From positions 1-34,317 of the forward strand of contig DASZZH010000002.1 of the NCBI GenBank assembly GCA_035543335.1: DNA of 34,317 nucleotides, given 5' to 3'. This DNA is from Burkholderiales bacterium (GTDB lineage Bacteria > Pseudomonadota > Gammaproteobacteria > Burkholderiales > JAHFRG01). Below, in pieces: positions 7,931 to 16,588 of the stretch (its first letter is position 1; each line of letters starts with the position of its first letter). A model generated the notes under the pieces. The model was not told the origin of the DNA and searched no databases. It was given only the letters and a program-made list of their open reading frames with translations. The translations under genes and the position numbers were made by a program.

Positions 7931-9250
7931 ATGACATTTAAGTTAAGAAAGCGCCGCGATGCCGCTTGGCGCGGCGCTTTGCCAAAAATAATTTTCCTGC
8001 TGCTGTTCCTTTGCGCAGGTCCGCTTCAGGCCGCGCTCACTATTGAAATCATCGGCGGCGGCGCGACACAAATCCCGGTTGCCATCGTACCTTTCGCCGC
8101 GGAGCAGGGTTTGCCGCAAAGCATCACCGCGGTGGTTGGCGCCGATTTGGCCAGGAGCGGCCTGTTCAAACTGGTGGACACCGGAGGCATCAACCCGCTG
8201 CCGGTGGAACCCAGCGACATCCGTTACGGCGACTGGAAAGCGCGCGGCGCGGATGCCATGGTCATCGGCTCGGTCAAGCTGCTTCCCGAATCCAAACTGG
8301 AGGTGCGCTTCCGTCTGATGGATGTGACGAAACAAACGCAGCTTGCCGGATTCAGCTACACCATCTTGCCGGCGCAATTACGGATCACCGCGCACAAGAT
8401 TGCCGACGCGGTGTATGAGAAACTCACCGGCGACCGGGGTGTGTTCAGCACCCAGATCAGCTATGTGGTGAAGCAGGGCAACCGCTACGAGCTGCAGGTT
8501 GCCGATGCCGACGGCTACGGCTCGCAAACGGTGGTGACTTCAAATGACGCTATCATTTCCCCCGCCTGGTCGCCCGAAGGCAGCAGGATCGCCTATGTTT
8601 CGTTCGAGAAAAAACGGGCGGTGACTTATGTGCAGTCGCTCACTACCGGCAAGCGCACGCTGCTTGCCGGTTTCGAAGGCAGCAACAGCGCGCCGGCGTG
8701 GGCCCCGGACGGCAAGCGGCTCGCCATCGTGCTCAGCAAGGACGGCAGCTCGCAGATTTATCTCGTCAACCCCGACGGCAGCGGCCTGCAGCGGATCACG
8801 TTCAGCGGAGCGATCGACACCGAGCCCAATTTTTCCAGCGACGGCAAGTGGATCATTTTCACCTCGGACCGCGGCGGCAGCCCGCAAATTTACCGCATGC
8901 CGGCCGGCGGCGGCGAAGCAGAGCGCCTGACTTTCGAGGGGACTTATAACGTGTCTCCGCATTTCAGCCCGGACGGCAGAAGTTTTGTATTCATCCAGCT
9001 CGGCGCCAATCGCTTCAACGTGGCGGTGGAGGATCTGGCGACCCGGCAGGCGCAGGTGCTTACCGATTCAATGCTTGATGAATCACCCAGTTATGCGCCA
9101 AATGGCAAGATTATTCTCTATGCCAGCGAAGCCGGCGGCCGCGGCATATTGGCAGCGGTTTCAAGTGATGGTAAAGTGAAACAGAGGCTCACCGTGCCAT
9201 CGGGCGACGTGCGTGAACCTTCATGGGGCCCGTTTTTAAAAGCCCAGTAA
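7931..9250 (+). CDS. tolB: Tol-Pal system periplasmic protein TolB
   Basis: TolB is a periplasmic beta-propeller protein that shuttles between Pal and TolA. The 439-residue precursor has a long signal peptide (basic MTFKLRKRRDAAWRG, then a hydrophobic core, with cleavage likely after GPLQA near residue 34). Its N-terminal domain follows (IPVAIVPFAAEQG), then five propeller blades with the repeated SPDG/APDG motif (AWSPEGSRIAYVS, AWAPDGKRLAIV, NFSSDGKWIIFTSDR, HFSPDGRSFVFI, SYAPNGKIILYAS). No clear Shine-Dalgarno precedes ATG 7931. tolB is cut off from tolA by the MITE-like element, so it may need its own promoter. Pal follows after 32 bp. Confidence 0.96.
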   Translation: MTFKLRKRRDAAWRGALPKIIFLLLFLCAGPLQAALTIEIIGGGATQIPVAIVPFAAEQGLPQSITAVVGADLARSGLFKLVDTGGINPLPVEPSDIRYGDWKARGADAMVIGSVKLLPESKLEVRFRLMDVTKQTQLAGFSYTILPAQLRITAHKIADAVYEKLTGDRGVFSTQISYVVKQGNRYELQVADADGYGSQTVVTSNDAIISPAWSPEGSRIAYVSFEKKRAVTYVQSLTTGKRTLLAGFEGSNSAPAWAPDGKRLAIVLSKDGSSQIYLVNPDGSGLQRITFSGAIDTEPNFSSDGKWIIFTSDRGGSPQIYRMPAGGGEAERLTFEGTYNVSPHFSPDGRSFVFIQLGANRFNVAVEDLATRQAQVLTDSMLDESPSYAPNGKIILYASEAGGRGILAAVSSDGKVKQRLTVPSGDVREPSWGPFLKAQ

Positions 9251-9282
9251 GACCCTATTCCAACCTGTATAAGGAGGTAAAA

Positions 9283-9810
9283 GTGAAGAAAATCCTATTA
9301 AGCATGCTGTTGGCAGGCCTGCTTGCCGCTTGCGCGAGTCAGGAAGCCAAGGAGCAATCAAAGGCGGCGGTGGAAGAAAGAACGCCGACTCAAACCACCA
9401 CTCCCACCCCTCAGACGGCGCCGGCACAACGGGAATCTGTCGCAGTCGATCCGCTGCTTGACCCGAATAATATTCTTTCACGGCGCAGCGTTTATTACGA
9501 TTTCGACAGCTCCTCGATCAAGGACGAGTACCGGCCGCTGGTTGATGCCCATGCCCGGTATCTCTCCGGCAACCGCAGCGCGCGGGTCACCCTTCAAGGC
9601 AATTGCGACGAGCGCGGCAGCCGCGAGTACAATCTGGCGCTCGGCCAGCGCCGCGCGGACGGCGTGAAAAAGGCGATGACTGTTCTGGGCGCGTCGTCGA
9701 GCCAAATCCAGACCGTGAGCTTCGGCAAGGAAAAACCCAAGTGCACGGAGCACGGCGAATCCTGCTGGTCGCAGAACCGCCGCAGCGACATCGTCTATCA
9801 AGGAGAGTAA
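9283..9810 (+). CDS. pal: Peptidoglycan-associated lipoprotein Pal
   Basis: Pal is the outer-membrane lipoprotein that binds peptidoglycan and interacts with TolA and TolB. I start at GTG 9283, preceded by a near-perfect AAGGAGGT at 9271-9277; the frame is open upstream but overlaps tolB. The precursor (175 residues) has a lipoprotein signal with lipobox LLAAC (C17 becomes the lipidated N-terminus), a Thr/Pro/Gln-rich spacer, and the OmpA-like domain (VYYDFDSSSIKDEY, then NCDERGSREYNLALGQRRA). The strong ribosome site fits its role as an abundant structural protein. Confidence 0.96.
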   Translation: MKKILLSMLLAGLLAACASQEAKEQSKAAVEERTPTQTTTPTPQTAPAQRESVAVDPLLDPNNILSRRSVYYDFDSSSIKDEYRPLVDAHARYLSGNRSARVTLQGNCDERGSREYNLALGQRRADGVKKAMTVLGASSSQIQTVSFGKEKPKCTEHGESCWSQNRRSDIVYQGE

Positions 9811-9816
9811 TCCGTT

Positions 9817-10593
9817 TTGCGCGCTTTGACAGCGGGCCTGTGCGCCCTCGTTTTCGCGACGCCTTGTTTTGCCGGCCTGTTCAGCGATGAAGAGGCGCAC
9901 AAGAAAATCGCCCAGCTGCAGCAGCAGATTCTGGAGCTCCGGAGTCAGAACCAGGCGCTGGAATCGCGCATCCTGAAACTCGAGGAGACCCTGAAAAACC
10001 AGGGCCTCCTCGATCTTCTCAGTCAGATTGAATCCCTCAAGGCGGACGTCAACAAGCTGCGGGGGCAAATCGAAGTCCAGAATAACAGCGTTGAATCCCT
10101 GGAAAAACGCCAGAAGGATTTTTACATCGATCTCGACAGCCGGCTGCGCCGGATGGAGCAGCCATCGCAGGCGCTTGCGCCTGTACCCGATGCTGCGGGG
10201 ACGAACAAGCCCGCGGGCGGCGGCGAAACCCAGAGCTACGAAGCGGCGTACAATCTTTTCAAAATCGGCAATTATCAGGGCGCCATTTCCGCTTTTCAGA
10301 ACTTTCTTAAAAATTACCCCTCAAGCAATCTTGCGTCCAGCGCGCAATACTGGATCGGCAATGCCTATTTCGCCTTGCGCGATTTCAAGAACGCGATTGC
10401 CAGCCAGCAGAAGCTGCTCAGTACCTACCCGGACAGCCAGAAAGCGCCGGACGCCATGCTCAATATCGCGAGCTCGCAGCTGGAATCGGGCGACAGCGCG
10501 GCCGCGCACAAAACGCTGGATGAACTGATTGCCAAATATCCGGTAAGCGACGCGGCGGAAAAAGCTAAGCGCCGCCTCAGCACAATCAAGTAA
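9817..10593 (+). CDS. cpoB: Cell division coordinator CpoB (YbgF)
   Basis: CpoB is the periplasmic partner of TolA that couples outer-membrane constriction with peptidoglycan synthesis. The start is TTG 9817, nine bases after AGGAGAG, since this gives a good signal peptide (MRALTAGLCALVFATPCFA, cleavage near residue 19). A coiled-coil follows at about residues 25-110 (KKIAQLQQQILELRSQNQALE), then TPR-like repeats at about 140-258 (AYNLFKIGNYQGAISAFQNFLKNYP and following). The length of 258 residues is typical. It ends the tol-pal cluster, and the 155-bp spacer to queE has no gene. Confidence 0.94.
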   Translation: MRALTAGLCALVFATPCFAGLFSDEEAHKKIAQLQQQILELRSQNQALESRILKLEETLKNQGLLDLLSQIESLKADVNKLRGQIEVQNNSVESLEKRQKDFYIDLDSRLRRMEQPSQALAPVPDAAGTNKPAGGGETQSYEAAYNLFKIGNYQGAISAFQNFLKNYPSSNLASSAQYWIGNAYFALRDFKNAIASQQKLLSTYPDSQKAPDAMLNIASSQLESGDSAAAHKTLDELIAKYPVSDAAEKAKRRLSTIK

Positions 10594-10748
10594 GAAATCT
10601 CTGAGAAACCGCGGATTTTGCCTTCATGCTGCGTTGCCGCTTGTTTTGCTTGCTCACATACTGTCGGCTCCGCCACAAAACTTCGCGGCGCCTTGCCTGA
10701 AGCCGAACTTCTTGTTTCGCATTCGGTTTCGGGGTAGTGTTTATTCTT

Positions 10749-11420
10749 ATGAACGCAATCTCTGAAGCGCGCTTACTGGAAAGCCAACTGCGCATTACAG
10801 AAATCTTTTATTCCCTGCAGGGCGAAACCAGCCGCGTCGGCCTGCCTACGGTTTTTATCCGCTTGACCGGCTGTCCTTTGCGCTGCGGCTACTGCGACAC
10901 CGAATATGCGTTCACCGGCGGCGAGACGATGACGCTCGCCGAAATCATGGCGCAGGTTGCGGCGCATCAGGCGCATTATGTGACGGTTACCGGCGGCGAG
11001 CCGCTGGCGCAAAAGAATTGCCTGCTGTTGCTGCGTGAGCTGTGCGACGCGGGTTATTCCGTGTCGCTGGAGACCGGCGGCGCGCTGGACGTCGCTGAGG
11101 TTGATTCGCGCGTTTCCAAAATCCTCGACATCAAAACCCCGGGTTCCGGCGAAGTGGAAAAAAATCTCTGGCGCAATCTCGTGCATCTTTCGCCGGGCGA
11201 TGAAATCAAGTTCGTGCTGTGTGATGAAGACGATTATCAATGGGCGGTGAAGCAATTGCGTGAGCGCAATCTTGCCGAAATCTGCCCGGTGCTGTTTTCT
11301 CCCGTTTATCATCAGCTTTCCGAACCAGTGCTGGCTGAATGGATTCTGCGCGATCGCCTGCCGGTGCGGATGCAAATTCAGCTGCACAAACATCTGTGGG
11401 GAGAATCGCCGGGTCGTTGA
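10749..11420 (+). CDS. queE: 7-carboxy-7-deazaguanine synthase QueE
   Basis: QueE is a radical-SAM enzyme that rearranges 6-carboxy-tetrahydropterin to 7-carboxy-7-deazaguanine in queuosine synthesis. The cluster motif CxxxCxxC is visible as GCPLRCGYCDTEYAF (C42, C46, C49), preceded by the family signature EIFYSLQGETSRVG. I use ATG 10749 (223 residues). A GTG at 10737 is possible but lies right against the GGGGTAG that could serve as the ribosome site. queC follows after 18 bases, so the two form a pathway pair. queD is not in this window. Confidence 0.95.
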   Translation: MNAISEARLLESQLRITEIFYSLQGETSRVGLPTVFIRLTGCPLRCGYCDTEYAFTGGETMTLAEIMAQVAAHQAHYVTVTGGEPLAQKNCLLLLRELCDAGYSVSLETGGALDVAEVDSRVSKILDIKTPGSGEVEKNLWRNLVHLSPGDEIKFVLCDEDDYQWAVKQLRERNLAEICPVLFSPVYHQLSEPVLAEWILRDRLPVRMQIQLHKHLWGESPGR

Positions 11421-11438
11421 GCCGGTGTGTGCCTGCCC

Positions 11439-12107
11439 ATGCCCAAAGCGGTTGTGCTTTTATCCGGCGGGCTGGATTCGGCCACTACGCTGGCCGTGGC
11501 TCGCGAAGAAGGCTTCGTCTGTCATGCGTTGTCGGTGGATTACGGCCAGCGGCACCGGGCGGAGCTTGCCGCCGCCGCGCGCGTGGCCAGGCAACTTGGC
11601 GCTGCCGAGCATCGCATCATTGCGCTCGATCTCACGGTGTTTGGCGGGTCAGCGCTGACCGACAGGAAAATCGGCGTTCCGCTTGTTTCTTCGCAAGGCA
11701 TTCCGGCCACTTATGTTCCGGCGCGCAATACCATTCTGCTGTCGCTTGCGCTGGCGTGGGCGGAGACGCTGCAGTGCGGTGATATTTTCATCGGCGCCAA
11801 TGCGGTGGATTATTCCGGTTACCCGGATTGCCGCCCCGAATATATCGCGGCCTACCAGAGCATGGCGAATCTCGCTACCAAGGCGGCAGTCGAAGGCCAC
11901 GCGCTCTCCATTCATGCGCCTCTCATCGCCCTTTCCAAGGCTGAGATCATCCGCCGCGGGGCGGCGCTGGGTGTGGATTTCGCTCTGACGGTTTCCTGCT
12001 ATCAGGCAAGCGATGACGGCCTGGCGTGCGGGCAATGCGATTCCTGCCGTTTACGCCGTGCCGGTTTTGCTGCCGCTGGCTTGCCTGATCCTATCCGCTA
12101 CCGCTAG
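11439..12107 (+). CDS. queC: 7-cyano-7-deazaguanine synthase QueC
   Basis: QueC converts the QueE product to preQ0 using ATP and ammonia. It has the PP-loop SGGLDS at residues 9-14 and the C-terminal zinc site [20 protein letters not shown], giving the expected four cysteines. I choose ATG 11439 (222 residues), which gives the family start [21 protein letters not shown] four codons upstream is less likely. It is clustered with queE. Confidence 0.95.
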   Translation: MPKAVVLLSGGLDSATTLAVAREEGFVCHALSVDYGQRHRAELAAAARVARQLGAAEHRIIALDLTVFGGSALTDRKIGVPLVSSQGIPATYVPARNTILLSLALAWAETLQCGDIFIGANAVDYSGYPDCRPEYIAAYQSMANLATKAAVEGHALSIHAPLIALSKAEIIRRGAALGVDFALTVSCYQASDDGLACGQCDSCRLRRAGFAAAGLPDPIRYR

Positions 12108-12177
12108 GCGTCACAAAAATCCCTCAAGCGTGCGGTATTTGCATTAGAATTTATTAAACTCTTTCCGGCTCGATGTC

Positions 12178-13299
12178 ATGCAAGCAAGTGCTGGTCTGGC
12201 GGGTACCGTTGCGTGGGGCGGCTTTGCGCTGGCGTTCATCTTCGGCGCGGTGGGGCATAAAGCCAATTTCTGCACCATGGGCGCAGTATCGGATCTGGTC
12301 AACATGGGTGACTGGGGACGCATGCGCATGTGGCTGCTGGCGATTGCGGTGGCCATCCTTGGCGCCAACGCTCTGCACTTGCTGGGGTACGTGGATTTGT
12401 CCAAATCCATTTATCAAACGCCCAACTTCACTTGGTTTGCGCATATCCTCGGCGGCCTCTTGTTCGGCGTCGGCATGACGCTCGGTTCCGGCTGCGGCAG
12501 CAAAACCCTGATACGCATCGGCGGCGGCAACCTGAAATCGCTGGTGGTGTTCATGTTTTTGGGAATTTCCGCCTATATGACGCTGAAAGGGTTGTTTGGT
12601 GTGTGGCGAACCGTTTATATCCAGCCAGTGGCGGTTAACTTTCTCTTTCAAGGGATACCCGGACAGGACCTGCCTTCGCTGCTGTCGGGAGTGACCGGCA
12701 TCGGTAAACAAAATTTGCAGCTTGCCGTGGCCGCAATTCTTGCCGCGGCGATTCTCGCTTTCGTTTTCAGCGACCGCCGTTTCCGCAGCAATCTGGAATA
12801 CATCTTTGCCGGCGTGGTGGTGGGCCTGGTGGTGGTGGGCGGCTGGTATGTCACCGGCCACATCGGTTATGCCGAGAATCCCGATACGCTGGAGATGACT
12901 TTCTTCGGCACTAACAGTCGCGCCGCCGAATCGTTGAGTTTTGTTGCGCCGCTGGGCTACAGTCTTGAGCTTTTGATGTTGTGGAGCGACAGCTCCCTGC
13001 ATGCAAGCTTTGGCGTTGCTGCGGTCATCGGAGTGATTGCCGGATCGTTCGCTTATGCCATTGTCAGCAAAAATTTCCGCGTGGAAGGCTTTCGCGATGC
13101 CAGGGACACCGCTAACCACATGCTGGGCGGAGTGCTCATGGGCTTTGGCGGCGTGACCTGCCTCGGCTGCACCATAGGGCAGGGCATTTCCGGTTTTTCC
13201 ACTTTGGCACTGGGCTCGATCATCTCTTTCTTCGCCATCGTGGTGGGCGCTGCGCTAACTATGAAATACCAATATTGGAAAATGCTGCGGGAAGCTTGA
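12178..13299 (+). CDS. YeeE/YedE family sulfur-compound transporter
   Basis: This 373-residue multi-span membrane protein has the family cysteine motifs: KANFCTMGAVSD (C32), GSGCGSKTL near residue 103, and GGVTCLGCTIGQGISGFS near residue 325. In this family, including the thiosulfate transporter TsuA, conserved cysteines line a path that relays thiosulfate or related sulfur species across the inner membrane. About nine to ten hydrophobic segments are visible. No adjacent TusA-like (YeeD) gene is present, so the substrate cannot be set from context. It stands alone between queC and tRNA-Lys. Confidence 0.85.
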   Translation: MQASAGLAGTVAWGGFALAFIFGAVGHKANFCTMGAVSDLVNMGDWGRMRMWLLAIAVAILGANALHLLGYVDLSKSIYQTPNFTWFAHILGGLLFGVGMTLGSGCGSKTLIRIGGGNLKSLVVFMFLGISAYMTLKGLFGVWRTVYIQPVAVNFLFQGIPGQDLPSLLSGVTGIGKQNLQLAVAAILAAAILAFVFSDRRFRSNLEYIFAGVVVGLVVVGGWYVTGHIGYAENPDTLEMTFFGTNSRAAESLSFVAPLGYSLELLMLWSDSSLHASFGVAAVIGVIAGSFAYAIVSKNFRVEGFRDARDTANHMLGGVLMGFGGVTCLGCTIGQGISGFSTLALGSIISFFAIVVGAALTMKYQYWKMLREA

Positions 13300-13329
13300 T
13301 TCGCCAAGCCAGCACGCGATGAGCATGCG

Positions 13330-13457
13330 GGTAGTGGGTTAGTTAGAAGCCGTTCGTGGTGAGTCTGTCGAACCATGAACGGCCGTTCCCCTTCGACTGT
13401 TCGACGAGCTCACAGCTCAGGGCGAACGGCCTATTTTGATCAAACTGACCCACTACC
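13330..13457. repeat. Dispersed palindromic repeat element, copy 2
   Basis: This 128-bp element has terminal inverted repeats ggtagtgggttagtt (13330-13344) and aactgacccactacc (13443-13457), 14 of 15 matching. Its inner parts (agccgttcgtggtgagtc at the left, cagggcgaacggcc and gatcaaactga at the right) match, inverted, the two ends of the element at 841-1083. It sits between the YeeE gene and tRNA-Lys. It holds no ORF and is probably a non-autonomous REP or MITE-like sequence. Confidence 0.65.
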
Positions 13458-13512
13458 AGCGTGCAGGTTTAGTTGCGCAGAACGCGCGGAAAATATAAAA
13501 TTTAACGCTTTT

Positions 13513-13588
13513 GGGTCGTTAGCTCAGCTGGTAGAGCAGCGGACTTTTAATCCGTTGGTCGGCGGTTCGAATCCGCCACGGCCTACCA
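13513..13588 (+). tRNA. tRNA-Lys(TTT)
   Basis: A complete 76-nt cloverleaf is visible. The acceptor is GGGTCGT with ACGGCCT (one G-T pair), the D-arm includes AGCTCAGCTGGTAGAGC, the anticodon loop CTTTTAA has TTT anticodon (lysine), and the T-arm is GGCGG TTCGAAT CCGCC. The 3' CCA is encoded. Its 3' half serves as the integration site of the downstream element, so the last 47 nt now come from the element side and are identical in sequence to the displaced copy except at position 57 (G here, A in the copy at 22672-22720). Confidence 0.97.
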
Positions 13589-13589
13589 A
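13541..13589. repeat. attL: 49-bp direct repeat within tRNA-Lys 3' half
   Basis: The segment from the anticodon stem to one base past CCA is repeated at 22672-22720 with one difference (G13569 versus A22700). This is the expected left attachment site of an element integrated by a tyrosine recombinase into a tRNA gene. Confidence 0.92.
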
Positions 13590-13596
13590 AATCAAA

Positions 13597-13621
13597 GGGT
13601 TTCGGTATGAACCCGAAACCC
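13597..13621 (+). terminator. Hairpin just downstream of tRNA-Lys inside attL
   Basis: A perfect 9-bp stem (gggtttcgg / ccgaaaccc) with loop tatgaac starts nine bases after the tRNA CCA. No T-run follows, so if it ends tRNA transcription it does so weakly. It may replace the displaced terminator at 22722-22749. Confidence 0.4.
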
Positions 13622-13676
13622 ATTGCCTAATAAGATGCGTAATGCCTAATATTTGGGAATTATATACTTAAATCCC

Positions 13677-14084
13677 TCAGCCCAGAAAGCGGCGGAGCCG
13701 GGACACTAACCGCCGCTCGTTCTTTAGCTCGCATTCCCAGATTACCATCGCGCGCCACCCACTCTCCTTGATGGCTGTAAGCTGCTTTGCATCTCTAGCC
13801 GCGTTGTGCGCCAGTTTAGGACGCCAAAAGCCGACATTCGACTGCGGCATGCTTCCCCTTTCGCATCCTTTGTGCTGGTGCCAGAAGCAACCATGCACGA
13901 AAATCGCCTTTCGCTGGCCGGGGAAAGCAAGGTCCGGTTTACCTGGCAGTTCGCGTCGATGAAGCCGGAAGCGATAACCTAATCCATGCGCGATTTGGCG
14001 CACACGTATCTCCGGCCCCGTGTCCCGGCTGTGGACTGCGCGCATGTTGGCACTGCGCCGTTCCTTCGAGATTTTGTCCGTCAT
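13677..14084 (-). CDS. vsr: Vsr-type very short patch repair endonuclease
   Basis: The 135-residue protein has the family N-terminus (DKISKERRSANMRAVHSRDTGPEIRVR) and the catalytic core GKPDLAFPGQRKAIFVHGCFWHQHKGC, with D51, H64, C66 and H69/H71 in place. Vsr nicks T-G mismatches left by deamination of 5-methylcytosine, next to a Dcm-type methylase; related stand-alone nucleases can also act in restriction. Its ATG overlaps the HNH gene stop by 4 bases, placing it last in a methyltransferase-HNH-Vsr operon. Confidence 0.9.
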   Translation of the reverse strand: MTDKISKERRSANMRAVHSRDTGPEIRVRQIAHGLGYRFRLHRRELPGKPDLAFPGQRKAIFVHGCFWHQHKGCERGSMPQSNVGFWRPKLAHNAARDAKQLTAIKESGWRAMVIWECELKNERRLVSRLRRFLG

Positions 14085-14650
14085 TCGCCGAACTTCTTAC
14101 GAAGCCACTTAAAGACGGCTCGCTGTTCATTCTGCCCGGCGCGGCGGATTTGAGATAGTAACCAAATGCCAGTCGGCTTCTCCCCCGTGATGTTCTTCGC
14201 GCCCTGGTTACAGGTCGAACATAGTGCCCGGAGATTTGAGAGTTCGTCCTTGCCGCCAAGGCTTTTGTCTTTGATGTGGCCGAGATGAAGGCGAACCTTG
14301 CGCCCGGTCGCCGGGTCAATATCGCCGGGCGTGAGGCCGCACATCTGGCAGGTATAGCCGTTGCGGTCGAGTACTTCCGCCCGGAGCTTTGCCGAGATAC
14401 CTCGTGCAAACGCCACGTCAGGCTTCTCCGGCGGCTTTTCATTCAAGAGATATTGGCCCGGTTTTAGGTCCGCACTGTCGTTATGCGTGATGATCGGCCA
14501 ACCTTCTTGCTCCCGTAGTTCGCGCACACGCCGCGCCCACTCGCTAACGCCAGTACCAGCGGCGTCGCGAAGCTGTCTAGATGTAACCACTTGGCCAATG
14601 TGAGCGAGCAGGAATTGCCTGATTCGCTCTTTTGAACCCGGCTTACGCAT
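14081..14650 (-). CDS. HNH endonuclease, likely restriction enzyme of the adjacent methylase
   Basis: I start at ATG 14650 (189 residues, MRKPGSKERIRQFLLAHIGQVV). The frame extends upstream, but that part lies in the methyltransferase gene. The N-terminal half looks like a winged-helix module (VTSRQLRDAAG..SEWARRVRELREQEG). The C-terminal half is a zinc-supported HNH nuclease: CQMCG (C101, C104), LHLGHIKDKSLGG (H122, H125), ELSNLRALCSTCNQGAKN (C144, C147, with the catalytic Asn region). It overlaps the methyltransferase by 8 bases and Vsr by 4. A type II restriction role is inferred from context; its recognition sequence is unknown. Confidence 0.8.
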   Translation of the reverse strand: MRKPGSKERIRQFLLAHIGQVVTSRQLRDAAGTGVSEWARRVRELREQEGWPIITHNDSADLKPGQYLLNEKPPEKPDVAFARGISAKLRAEVLDRNGYTCQMCGLTPGDIDPATGRKVRLHLGHIKDKSLGGKDELSNLRALCSTCNQGAKNITGEKPTGIWLLSQIRRAGQNEQRAVFKWLRKKFGE

Positions 14651-15437
14651 TCCTGTGCGACTTCGCCGGTTCTTGTTCGGCAAAAGACAGGTGACGCAGC
14701 AATTGCTGGCCGACAAACCGGGTATAGGCGGGCGGAATTGACTCGTTGATTTCGTTCTTGGTCATCCAGTCGATGCCCATAGCCTCGCGCGCCGCCGCGA
14801 GCGTGCAATTGCCGCCGCCCGTGACCTGCACAAAATCCTTCCACTCATCGGTTTTTCCGAAATGAGATTTGCGGCGATCAAAGGTATGAACCTTCGGATG
14901 CTTCTTGTGAGGCGGCGGCACTATCTCAAAATTTGCCTCAAATAACCGATGACGAAGCACGCGCAACTTAGGAAACATCGTCCCGCATAGAACAACGGCA
15001 TTGAGCAAAGGAGCGCCGTCCACGTTCTCTATGACATAGGGGAGGCCGGACCTGATCAGCATATCCCGAACTGGCTCAATCAAGCGTGGCCACTCATCGG
15101 CGTTGCCATTCCGCTTGGCGAGATCGGAATATGCTTGACACGGCGGCGAAGCGTGGACGGCGTCGAATAAAGCAATGAATTTCGGATCGAGCGCGAGGGC
15201 ATCCGCCTGAATGAATGGAAACGGATAATTCGGCTGCGGCTTAATATCCACGCCTACAACCTCAAAGCCAACCTGACTGTAACCTACTCCGGAGCCGCCT
15301 GCGCAGCAGAAAAGGTCAAGGAGCCTCGGCTTGTGGGCCGCAGGCAGCGTAGTCCTTCTCTTTCGTTTTTGCGGGCGAGGCTGATAACTGAGAACTGTAT
15401 CAGGGATGCGATCAAGCGCACCCTTATCAAAATTCAT
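14643..15437 (-). CDS. DNA (cytosine-5) methyltransferase
   Basis: The 264-residue protein contains the C5-methylase motifs in order: motif I LLDLFCCAGGSGVGY with SAM-binding acidic VGVD, motif IV ASPPCQAYS (catalytic C100), motif VI YVIENVDGAPL (E137-N-V) and motif VIII RVLRHRLFE. A short variable region follows, then AYTRFVGQQLL as motif X. It is shorter than classic Dcm, with a compact target-recognition region, as in many phage-borne C5 methylases. I choose ATG 15437, which follows AGGAGGGG by six bases; a GTG two codons earlier lies too close to it. It leads the HNH-Vsr operon. Confidence 0.88.
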   Translation of the reverse strand: MNFDKGALDRIPDTVLSYQPRPQKRKRRTTLPAAHKPRLLDLFCCAGGSGVGYSQVGFEVVGVDIKPQPNYPFPFIQADALALDPKFIALFDAVHASPPCQAYSDLAKRNGNADEWPRLIEPVRDMLIRSGLPYVIENVDGAPLLNAVVLCGTMFPKLRVLRHRLFEANFEIVPPPHKKHPKVHTFDRRKSHFGKTDEWKDFVQVTGGGNCTLAAAREAMGIDWMTKNEINESIPPAYTRFVGQQLLRHLSFAEQEPAKSHRNA

Positions 15438-15607
15438 AATCACCCCTCCTATGCCGTCAATTCCTTGTATGCGATCTGCCGCCCAACGGTCGCATCTACG
15501 AAGCTAGCAAGCCTGTCCAAACTAAAGTATACAACATGCCTATGGGTTTAAAAAGTAACCAGCAGCACTCCCGCTAGCCACTTTCCATACTTCGGTAAAG
15601 CGTCCCT

Positions 15608-16588
15608 TTAACGACTAAGGGGTTTCACGCGTTCAATCTGCCGAACCTTTACATACCTATCTGTCATGGCCCGAGACTTATGCCCGGCGAGCTTTTGAGC
15701 ATCTTGACCGAGAGTGTTCGCATCCGTAAGAGTTTTTGCGCGGATATCGTGTTCCGTGAAACGTTCCTTAAGTAGCCCCTTATAAAACGCCTTCTGCATT
15801 GTGCGTTGCCAGATCGAGTCAAAGCCGGAAACCTTATAGGGCTGGCCTTTGCGGGTGCAGAACAAAAACATACTGCGCAGAGGACGCCGCATGCCTTTGA
15901 TCTTTTCCACCAGGGCTTTTAAATGGGGATTCCAGAGATAAACAACCCGTTTGCCGGTTTTCGCATGGGTAACTGAGATACCCTCATCCGTTAAGGAATC
16001 AAGACGAAGGCGTAACAAATCACCCTTACGCATACTCGTCATGTATTTCAAATCGATATAGCTGGATAAGAACTCACCGGCCACAGTTTTAAACGCTGCT
16101 ATCTCGTAATCCTCCGGATAACGCTCCCGCGGTTTTTCAGGATTTCGCTTAACGTGACGGCAAGGATTATCCTTAGCGACACCCCATCGAATTGCATAGC
16201 TGAAAACATGAGATAGCAGCGCCTTTTCCCTATTGGCCCTCACCGGAGCACCCCTAGCGTCCATGTAGGCATAAATATCCGGTGGAGTAACCTCATGTGG
16301 TTGCATATGCCCGAATACAGCCCGCAACCTTGCAATTTCCTTAAGGTTGTCCTGGTAGGTTCTGGCCGATTTACGCGGGGCAACTTCCAACATGTACCGA
16401 TCCATGATCCCACCCATCGTACTCAGACGGGTAGGGCGACCAACAATCTGAGCCCACATTGCCATCGCCGGACCAAAATCACGCCCGAGACGAATCCAAG
16501 GGCCGGTAGGGCGCGCGAAGTAATAAGCCCCATGACTGAAATAGACTCGTTGCGGCAACTCAAGACGGGTTTTCCGACGACGACCCAT
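15608..16588 (-). CDS. int: Tyrosine recombinase (phage-type integrase)
   Basis: The 326-residue protein has the catalytic set of tyrosine recombinases: R187 (YMTSMRKGDLLRLR), H280 and R283 (TEHDIRAKT), H303 (LAGHKSRAMTD) and nucleophile Y312 (DRYVKV). The N-terminal region (residues 60-130) is the SAM-like core-binding domain. It most likely catalyses integration at tRNA-Lys. Unusually, it lies about 2 kb from attL with the methylase operon between, and about 6 kb from attR. It overlaps the DUF4224 gene start by 29 bases, so the two are expressed together. Confidence 0.93.
   Translation of the reverse strand: MGRRRKTRLELPQRVYFSHGAYYFARPTGPWIRLGRDFGPAMAMWAQIVGRPTRLSTMGGIMDRYMLEVAPRKSARTYQDNLKEIARLRAVFGHMQPHEVTPPDIYAYMDARGAPVRANREKALLSHVFSYAIRWGVAKDNPCRHVKRNPEKPRERYPEDYEIAAFKTVAGEFLSSYIDLKYMTSMRKGDLLRLRLDSLTDEGISVTHAKTGKRVVYLWNPHLKALVEKIKGMRRPLRSMFLFCTRKGQPYKVSGFDSIWQRTMQKAFYKGLLKERFTEHDIRAKTLTDANTLGQDAQKLAGHKSRAMTDRYVKVRQIERVKPLSR

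Noticed and set aside
10594..10748. Spacer between cpoB and queE with gaaaccg/cggtttc ends suggested a second MITE.
   Set aside because: The inverted ends are only about seven bases and do not match the element at 7551-7905.
12154..13119. Long minus-strand frame opposite the YeeE transporter gene.
   Set aside because: Antisense shadow; His/Gln/Arg-rich, no motif, while the plus strand has clear transporter motifs.
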